Part shown: positions 59,640-64,000 of the stretch, in pieces
Layout of the letters: the number at the start of each line of letters is the position of its first letter
How positions within the stretch are numbered: the first letter of the stretch is position 1
NCBI RefSeq assembly: GCF_007828955.1
Contig: NZ_VIVR01000001.1
Coordinates: forward strand, 6,634,001-6,698,000
DNA length: 64,000 bases
Direction: 5' to 3'
From: Kitasatospora atroaurantiaca
GTDB taxonomy: Bacteria; Actinomycetota; Actinomycetes; Streptomycetales; Streptomycetaceae
Program-made: the position numbers and the translations under genes
The notes under the pieces: generated by a model
What the model was told of the DNA's origin: nothing
The model's input: only the letters and a program-made list of their open reading frames with translations
Databases searched by the model: none

Positions 59640-59768
59640 AGGGGCGCGGGGAACGGCGCGAATCGGAAGGCTCCCACCTTCAGCCGGGGCACACGGGCGC
59701 GTTGCACCTCGCTCGGTACGGACGGTGCGGGAGTTCCCCTTCCGAGTCGCGCAGTTCCCCGCGCCCCT
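59640..59768. repeat. Dispersed palindromic repeat, copy 4 (opposite orientation)
   Basis: A 129-bp element with the same terminal arms, interior (GTTGCACCTCGCTCGGTACG core) matching copy 3 when reversed. The two fill most of the 435-bp gap between cobA and the TrmH gene. No coding capacity is seen; it resembles a MITE or REP-like element. Confidence 0.88.
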
Positions 59769-59834
59769 GGGAGGCCGGCCTCCCGACCTCGGTGGGTTTG
59801 GACCCGTGGCCGTCGAGCAGGCAAGATCAGAGTC

Positions 59835-60638
59835 GTGTCCGAACCCAGCACCGTCACCGACCCCGCCGACCCGCGCCTGGCCGACTACACCGGCCTGACC
59901 GACGTCGAGCTGCGCCGCCGCCGCGAACCCGCCGAGGGCCTCTTCATCGCCGAGGGCGAGAAGGTCATCCGGCGCGCCGTCGAGGCGGGCTACCGGATGC
60001 GGTCGATGCTGCTGACCCCCAAGTGGCTGGACGTCATGTCCGACGTCATCCAGGCCGCCGACGCCCCCGTCCACGTGGTCGAGCCCGGCCTCGCCGAGGC
60101 CGTGACCGGCTACCACGTTCACCGGGGCGCCCTCGCCTCGATGGAGCGCAAGCCCCTCCCGGAGGCGGCCGACCTGCTCGTCGGGGCCCGCCGCGTCGCC
60201 GTCCTGGAAGGCCTGGTCGACCACACCAACCTCGGCGCGATCTTCCGCAGCGCCGCCGCCCTCGGCATGGACGCGGTGCTGCTCTCCCCGGACTGCGCGG
60301 ATCCGCTCTACCGACGGGCCGTCAAGGTCTCCATGGGCGCCGTCTTCGCCGTCCCGTACGCCCGGCTCGACCCGTGGCCGGCCGCCCTGGAGACCGTACG
60401 GGCCGCGGGCTTCCAGCTGCTCGCCCTTACCCCGGCCGGAGCCGACGACCTCGCCCAGGCCGCTCCGCACCGCCTGCCGAAGGCCGCCCTGATGCTCGGC
60501 GCCGAGGGAGACGGGCTGACCCAGCGCGCCCTGGCCGCCGCCGACCGCCGGGTCCGCATCCCGATGGCCCACGGCATCGACTCGCTCAACGTAGGTGCCG
60601 CCGCCGCCGTCGCCTTCTACGCGGTGACCGCCGGCTGA
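59835..60638 (+). CDS. TrmH/SpoU-family RNA 2'-O-methyltransferase
   Basis: A 267-residue SPOUT methyltransferase, distinct from the one at 2642. N-terminal substrate domain (GLFIAEGEKVIRRAVEAGYRMRSML), then motif 1 LEGLVDHTNLGAIFRSAAALGMDAVLLSPDC, motif 2 MLGAEGDGL and motif 3 VRIPMAHGIDSLNVGAAAAVAFYAV. Target RNA unknown. GTG 59835; a longer frame upstream runs through the repeats and is not credible. Confidence 0.9.
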   Translation: MSEPSTVTDPADPRLADYTGLTDVELRRRREPAEGLFIAEGEKVIRRAVEAGYRMRSMLLTPKWLDVMSDVIQAADAPVHVVEPGLAEAVTGYHVHRGALASMERKPLPEAADLLVGARRVAVLEGLVDHTNLGAIFRSAAALGMDAVLLSPDCADPLYRRAVKVSMGAVFAVPYARLDPWPAALETVRAAGFQLLALTPAGADDLAQAAPHRLPKAALMLGAEGDGLTQRALAAADRRVRIPMAHGIDSLNVGAAAAVAFYAVTAG

Positions 60639-60891
60639 TTTTCCGCTCTCTCCCCATGACGGACCGTCACGGTGCCCGGAAATTCTGATCGGGTCCGAAT
60701 TCATCGGTCATTGATGGGGATCGATGTGCCCATACAAGACGACATGCGAACGCGTCTCTCTACGAGCTCCGCCGTGCCCCTGCGGGTCCCGGACCGCGAG
60801 GCGACCCTGCGTGACGAAAGGCCCGTTGACCATGACAAATGTCACGGTACGAAGGCTGGTTGGAGATGGAAGACCAGTCCTGGCCGCCCTG

Positions 60892-60921
60892 TTGACATGC
60901 TCACAAGTCGCCGTGGATGCT
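60892..60921 (+). promoter_or_regulatory. Strong promoter of the RiPP cluster
   Basis: TTGACA (60892-60897) and GATGCT (60916-60921) with an 18-base spacer. A consensus -35 is rare in this window. Transcription would start near 60928, leaving a leader of almost 200 nt before the precursor gene. The rest of 60639-60890 shows no gene or clear feature. Confidence 0.65.
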
Positions 60922-60983
60922 TGCTCGTGAGCCGATGAACGTGTCGCTCCGAAGGGGGCGGAATTTCGGCTTCGACTCCGTCG

Positions 60984-61038
60984 GACCGCGTAGCGGTCTT
61001 CTGCCCTGCGTGTGCCCCGCCTCCGTATTCGGAGGCGG
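60984..61038 (+). promoter_or_regulatory. Leader hairpins before the RiPP precursor
   Basis: GACCGC-GTA-GCGGTC (60984-60998) and CCGCCTCCG-TATT-CGGAGGCGG (61017-61038). No T tract follows, so stabilising or regulatory roles are as likely as termination. Confidence 0.5.
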
Positions 61039-61123
61039 CCGGCACCCGAATTCCGTGCACTTTTGCGCGAGGCGTGCCGGGGCGGTGTGCACTGTCAGGT
61101 TCCACCGACAGAAGGGAAGCACC

Positions 61124-61243
61124 ATGGAGAGCATCAGCTGGGTCAAGCCGGAGATCCTCCCGGCCGAGTTCGACGCCGACATGGCCTGCGCCTGCGGCTG
61201 TGCCGGTGGCGCAGGCGCCGGCTCCGGCACCGTCCAGAAGTAA
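61124..61243 (+). CDS. RiPP precursor peptide with Cys/Ala/Gly-rich core
   Basis: A 39-residue peptide. The leader part (MESISWVKPEILPAEFDADM) is acidic. The tail ACACGCAGGAGAGSG has three Cys in CxCxC spacing followed by Gly/Ala repeats, then TVQK. It directly precedes a radical SAM/SPASM gene and a PqqD-like gene, so it is very probably the modified substrate; thioether or carbon-carbon links from the Cys or Ala residues are possible. ATG 61124 has GAAGGGAAG 5 bases upstream. The same frame is open upstream to 60917, but no other start has a ribosome site. Confidence 0.85.
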   Translation: MESISWVKPEILPAEFDADMACACGCAGGAGAGSGTVQK

Positions 61244-61275
61244 CTCCCGCACCACCAAGGTCAGTACTGAACACC

Positions 61276-61311
61276 GGGGTGGTGCCCGGGCCCCGGCCGG
61301 GGCACCACCCC
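61276..61311 (+). terminator. Strong hairpin between precursor and modifying enzyme
   Basis: A 12-bp stem, GGGGTGGTGCCC (61276-61287) with GGGCACCACCCC (61300-61311), with a further GGCC/GGCC pairing in the loop. It should partly end or stabilise the transcript so that precursor mRNA exceeds that of the enzymes, a common RiPP arrangement. Confidence 0.75.
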
Positions 61312-61330
61312 TTCATCAGTGAGGTGGAGG

Positions 61331-62749
61331 ATGAAACTGCTGGAGCAGTGGGACGACCTGGTCGTTCCCGAGGACCTCGTCTACTTCCGGCACGACGAGG
61401 ACCGGCTGGTCACCAATCCGGAGCTGGCCGCCTGGTGTCTGTTGAACGAGTCGGAGGCCGGGGTGCTCGGCTCGCTGGCCCGCCGGGTGGCGCCGGACCC
61501 GAGCTGGGCCGACACCGCCGGGCTGGAGCGGACCCTGGCGAAGCTGGTGCTCAACTGGATCGTCTACCTGCCGGGCCGCCGTCCGGTGGTCCGGGCGCCG
61601 GAGCCACAACTCACGACCGTCTACTACGCGATCACCGACGGCTGCAACCTCCGATGCCCGTACTGCTATGCGTCGTCCGAGAAGGCCCTGCCCGGCGAGC
61701 TGAACACCGCCGAGTCCCTCGATCTGGTGGACCAGATCGCGGACATGGGCGTGCAGCAGATGATCTTCACGGGCGGCGAGCCCATGCTGCGAAGGGACCT
61801 GTTCGAGGTCGCCCAGCACGCCCGGGACCGCGGCTTGGCCGTCCACATGATCACCAACGGTACGACCATCCGGAAGCTTGAGACCGCGCAGCGGGTCGCG
61901 GACATCTTCACCCTCGTGACGGTCAGCGTTGACGGCGGCACCGCCGAGCTGCACGAACGCACCCGCGGCAAGGGCACGTTCGCGCGCACCGCCAACGGCC
62001 TGCGTCTGCTCAACCAGGCCGGAGTCATCCCCACGATCAACCACGTGGTGACCCCCGACAACGTGGACGCACTGGACCGGCTCTGCGAGTTCGTCGACGA
62101 CCTCAAGATCAACCGGGTCCGCCTGATGTACCACTCGGACCTGGGCCGGGCCGCGACCGACGGCTACGACTTCGGGTGGACGGAGTTCCAGCGCACCCAG
62201 GAGTTCTTCTGGACGCACCCCATGGCGGACAAGCTGCTCCCGGAGGGGCCCAGGGCGAGCAAGCCGTGCTCGATCAAGGGCAACTGCGGCATGGGCGGCA
62301 ACGAGATCTACGTGAACTCCCTCGGCGACGTGTACCCGTGCAAGCTGGTCACCGAGCAGATCCACAAGGCGGGGAACATCCGCACGCAGCGCCTGACGGA
62401 GCTCTTCGCCCACCCGCTGCTCGCCGACATGCGCCGGAACAGCGTCTTCAGCGGCGACAACCTCCAGGACTGCCGCCGCTGCTACATCCGGGGCGCGTGC
62501 GGCGGAGGGTGCCGGGCGTACCACATGGCCGAGACCGGGGACGTGCACCGCAACGGCCGCCACCTGTGCCGGATCCTGCGCCACTCGATGGTCTCCAGCC
62601 TGTGGCAGGCCAACGGCGTGACCGGCCGTGAACTGAGCACCAGGCAGGACGAGATGTTCCGCCCCCACCTGGTCCGCGACGACTCTGTCCACCCGGTCTA
62701 CGAGGACTGGAAGCCCGCCGGCCGCCGCCTGCTGCCGCTCGCCAACTGA
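61331..62749 (+). CDS. Radical SAM/SPASM peptide-modifying enzyme
   Basis: A 472-residue enzyme. The N-terminal about 95 residues (WDDLVVPEDLVYFRHDEDRLVTNPELAAWCLL) may contact the leader. The radical SAM cluster motif DGCNLRCPYCYA has Cys near 105, 109 and 112; FTGGEPMLRRDLFE follows. The SPASM region at about 315-425 (CSIKGNCGMGG, LGDVYPCKLV, CRRCYIRGACGGGCRAYH, LCRIL) supplies Cys for one or two auxiliary clusters. Such enzymes form sactionine, ranthionine or C-C links in peptides; which one is not decidable here. ATG 61331 uses GAGGTGG just upstream. Confidence 0.92.
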   Translation: MKLLEQWDDLVVPEDLVYFRHDEDRLVTNPELAAWCLLNESEAGVLGSLARRVAPDPSWADTAGLERTLAKLVLNWIVYLPGRRPVVRAPEPQLTTVYYAITDGCNLRCPYCYASSEKALPGELNTAESLDLVDQIADMGVQQMIFTGGEPMLRRDLFEVAQHARDRGLAVHMITNGTTIRKLETAQRVADIFTLVTVSVDGGTAELHERTRGKGTFARTANGLRLLNQAGVIPTINHVVTPDNVDALDRLCEFVDDLKINRVRLMYHSDLGRAATDGYDFGWTEFQRTQEFFWTHPMADKLLPEGPRASKPCSIKGNCGMGGNEIYVNSLGDVYPCKLVTEQIHKAGNIRTQRLTELFAHPLLADMRRNSVFSGDNLQDCRRCYIRGACGGGCRAYHMAETGDVHRNGRHLCRILRHSMVSSLWQANGVTGRELSTRQDEMFRPHLVRDDSVHPVYEDWKPAGRRLLPLAN

Positions 62750-62761
62750 AGAGGAGCACCG

Positions 62762-63085
62762 ATGAGCTACCGGATCGACTCCGAGGTCGTATGGATCCCC
62801 GCCGACGGCGAGGTGCGGCTGTACGACCCGAAGGCGGGTGACTTCCGCACTCTCAACAGCACTGCCGCCGAGATCTGGCTTCTGATCGCCGAGGGCCGCA
62901 CGGTCGAGGCGGTCACCGCCGAGCTGGCACAGCGGCACACCGACCGGAGCCCCGCACAGCTCGCGGTCGTCGCGCGCGACGTCCAGGAGTTCGTGGACCT
63001 GCTGCTGGCTCAGGGGCTCGCCTGCGCCGCCGCCGAGGACGAGCGGACGGCAGAGGCGCCGAGCGCGGGAGCGTCCGGTGTCTGA
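62762..63085 (+). CDS. PqqD-like RiPP recognition element
   Basis: A 107-residue PqqD-fold protein (VVWIPADGEVRLYDPKAGDFRTLNSTAAEIWLLIAEGRTVEAVTAELAQRH, VVARDVQEFVDLLLAQGL). PqqD-like domains bind the leader and present the precursor to the radical SAM enzyme. ATG 62762 behind AGAGGAG. Its 3' end overlaps the peptidase gene by 8 bases. Confidence 0.92.
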   Translation: MSYRIDSEVVWIPADGEVRLYDPKAGDFRTLNSTAAEIWLLIAEGRTVEAVTAELAQRHTDRSPAQLAVVARDVQEFVDLLLAQGLACAAAEDERTAEAPSAGASGV

Positions 63086-63782
63086 GCGCGCTCCGGAGGC
63101 CGAGCTGCTGCGCGCGGCCCTGGCCGCCGCCGGTCGGGCCAGGGTCCGCGCGCAGGGGAGCAGCATGCTGCCTGCCATTCGTCCGGGCACGGTGGTCACC
63201 ATCGTCGCCCGCCCCTTCGAGGCGGTGGCGCCCGGAGACGTGGTCGCGTTCTCGCTCGGCCGCCGGGTCATCGTGCACCGAGCCGTCGGGCGTACCGGGG
63301 CCGGCGTGCTGACACTGGGCGACAATCTGCCGCTGTTCGATCCTCCGGTGAGCCCGGACGACTATCTGGGAGTGGTCCCGGAGTTCGGGGGAGCGCTGCC
63401 GCCCCGCCGTCCTGACCTCGCCGCGCTCCGGACGGAACCTGGCCACGGCCACGGACGCGTGCGCCTGCGGACCCCCGCCTCGGCGCCCACCCGCAGGGCC
63501 GGTGAGCTGCTGATCGGGATCTCCCCGTACGCCGCACTCCCGGTCACGGCTCTGGACGAGATCCTGGCCGCCGCAGGCTCGTGGGACGTGGGCATCCTGC
63601 TCGGCTTCACGTTCGGCTGTCCGCCGGGGCTCACCGCCACGGCGGCGACCCTGCCACCGGAGGCGGCCGACTTCCACGTCCGCCTCGGCGAGCCGCTGCG
63701 AGCGCTGGGCCTGGCCGACGCCCTGCGGGTCGTCGGCTCCAGGATGTCGGCCCCCGCCGCGGTGGCCGGGAGGTGCTCATGA
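63078..63782 (+). CDS. S26-type signal peptidase-like protein with C-terminal extension
   Basis: A 234-residue protein. Residues about 20-105 look like the S26 fold: nucleophile Ser in GSSMLPAIRPG, then GDVVAFSLGRRVIVHRAVG, where the His replaces the usual Lys base as in archaeal/ER-type enzymes, and LTLGDNLPLFDPP. No membrane anchor is seen. Residues about 130-234 form an unassigned domain (LLIGISPYAALPVTALDEILAAAGSWDVGILLGFTFGC). It may remove the leader. GTG 63078 overlaps the PqqD gene; the stop overlaps the next ATG. Confidence 0.8.
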   Translation: MSERAPEAELLRAALAAAGRARVRAQGSSMLPAIRPGTVVTIVARPFEAVAPGDVVAFSLGRRVIVHRAVGRTGAGVLTLGDNLPLFDPPVSPDDYLGVVPEFGGALPPRRPDLAALRTEPGHGHGRVRLRTPASAPTRRAGELLIGISPYAALPVTALDEILAAAGSWDVGILLGFTFGCPPGLTATAATLPPEAADFHVRLGEPLRALGLADALRVVGSRMSAPAAVAGRCS

Positions 63783-64000
63783 CCGTCGCCGTACGGGCCG
63801 ACGCCCTGGTCAAGCGGTACCCCGGCATGGAGCGCAACGCCGTGGACCACCTCTCCTTCGAGATCGAACCGGGTGCCGTCGTGGGCCTGTTGGGGCCGAA
63901 CGGGGCCGGCAAGACCACCCTCACCAAGATGATCTGCGGCGCGGCGGTGCCGAGTGCGGGCGCCGTCTCGGTGTTCGGCGTGAGCCCGTCGGCCCACGGT
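63779..64000 (+). CDS. ABC transporter ATP-binding protein (5' part only)
   Basis: The first 74 residues of an ATPase: ALVKRYPGMERNAVDHLSFEIEPGAVVGLLGPNGAGKTTLTKMICG with an intact Walker A. The gene runs off the window. ATG 63779 overlaps the peptidase stop (ATGA), placing it in the RiPP operon, probably as exporter or immunity component. Confidence 0.9.
   Translation, partial: MTVAVRADALVKRYPGMERNAVDHLSFEIEPGAVVGLLGPNGAGKTTLTKMICGAAVPSAGAVSVFGVSPSAHG

Noticed and set aside
60917..61243. 108-residue version of the RiPP precursor
   Set aside because: The extra N-terminus is Arg/Gly-rich, overlaps leader hairpins and lacks a ribosome site, whereas ATG 61124 has a good one.

Overview
The window is high-GC chromosomal DNA from a Streptomyces-like actinomycete (Streptomyces or Kitasatospora). 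GC-rich third codon positions, many GTG and a few TTG starts, the gene order infC-rpmI-rplT-TrmH-kinase-pheS-pheT followed by argCJBDR-argG-argH, and GC-rich perfect hairpin terminators often lacking a T tract all support this. It mixes conserved core blocks with accessory genes between them.

Region 1 (1-8.6 kb) is translation machinery: a DUF1844 gene, a long infC leader containing an intrinsic terminator, infC with a probable ATC start, rpmI, rplT, a TrmH-type RNA methyltransferase, a PAS-type histidine kinase and pheST. Region 2 (8.6-14.5 kb) is accessory: a subtilase coupled to a small propeptide-like protein, a secreted chitosanase behind a perfect palindromic operator, an unassigned 244-residue protein, two tandem Y-RNA-like RNAs that each contain a circularly permuted tRNA-like module, a secreted phospholipase-D-like protein and a CX5R phosphatase. 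Region 3 (14.5-37.9 kb) is a patchwork of small metabolic, regulatory and transport genes. It includes a glycosyltransferase flanked by inverted relics of one IS5-type transposase, a frameshifted arylamine N-acetyltransferase and a VanJ-like protein.

Region 4 (37.9-45.7 kb) is the arginine pathway. argCJBDR forms a tightly overlapping operon and argG-argH follows; both blocks have ARG-box-like palindromes over their promoters, and argR encodes the likely repressor. Region 5 (45.7-52.7 kb) holds a BBE-type flavoenzyme, a small sigma factor, acetyltransferases and metNIQ, which is preceded by a 27-residue cysteine-rich leader peptide. Region 6 (52.7-60.6 kb) is cobalamin and siroheme chemistry (cobL, a BluB-CobT fusion with a long low-complexity N-terminus, a bifunctional precorrin-2/uroporphyrinogen methyltransferase) plus a second TrmH-family gene. 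Related palindromic repeats of about 105-130 bp lie in the gaps.

Region 7 (60.6-64 kb) starts a ribosomal-peptide (RiPP) cluster that runs off the end: a 39-residue precursor with a Cys/Ala/Gly-rich tail, a radical SAM/SPASM enzyme, a PqqD-like recognition protein, an S26-type peptidase with an unassigned extension and the start of an ABC transporter ATPase. The two most novel-looking items are the paired permuted-tRNA Y-like RNAs at 12.4-12.7 kb and this RiPP cluster. No CRISPR array, complete insertion sequence, canonical tRNA or rRNA was seen.
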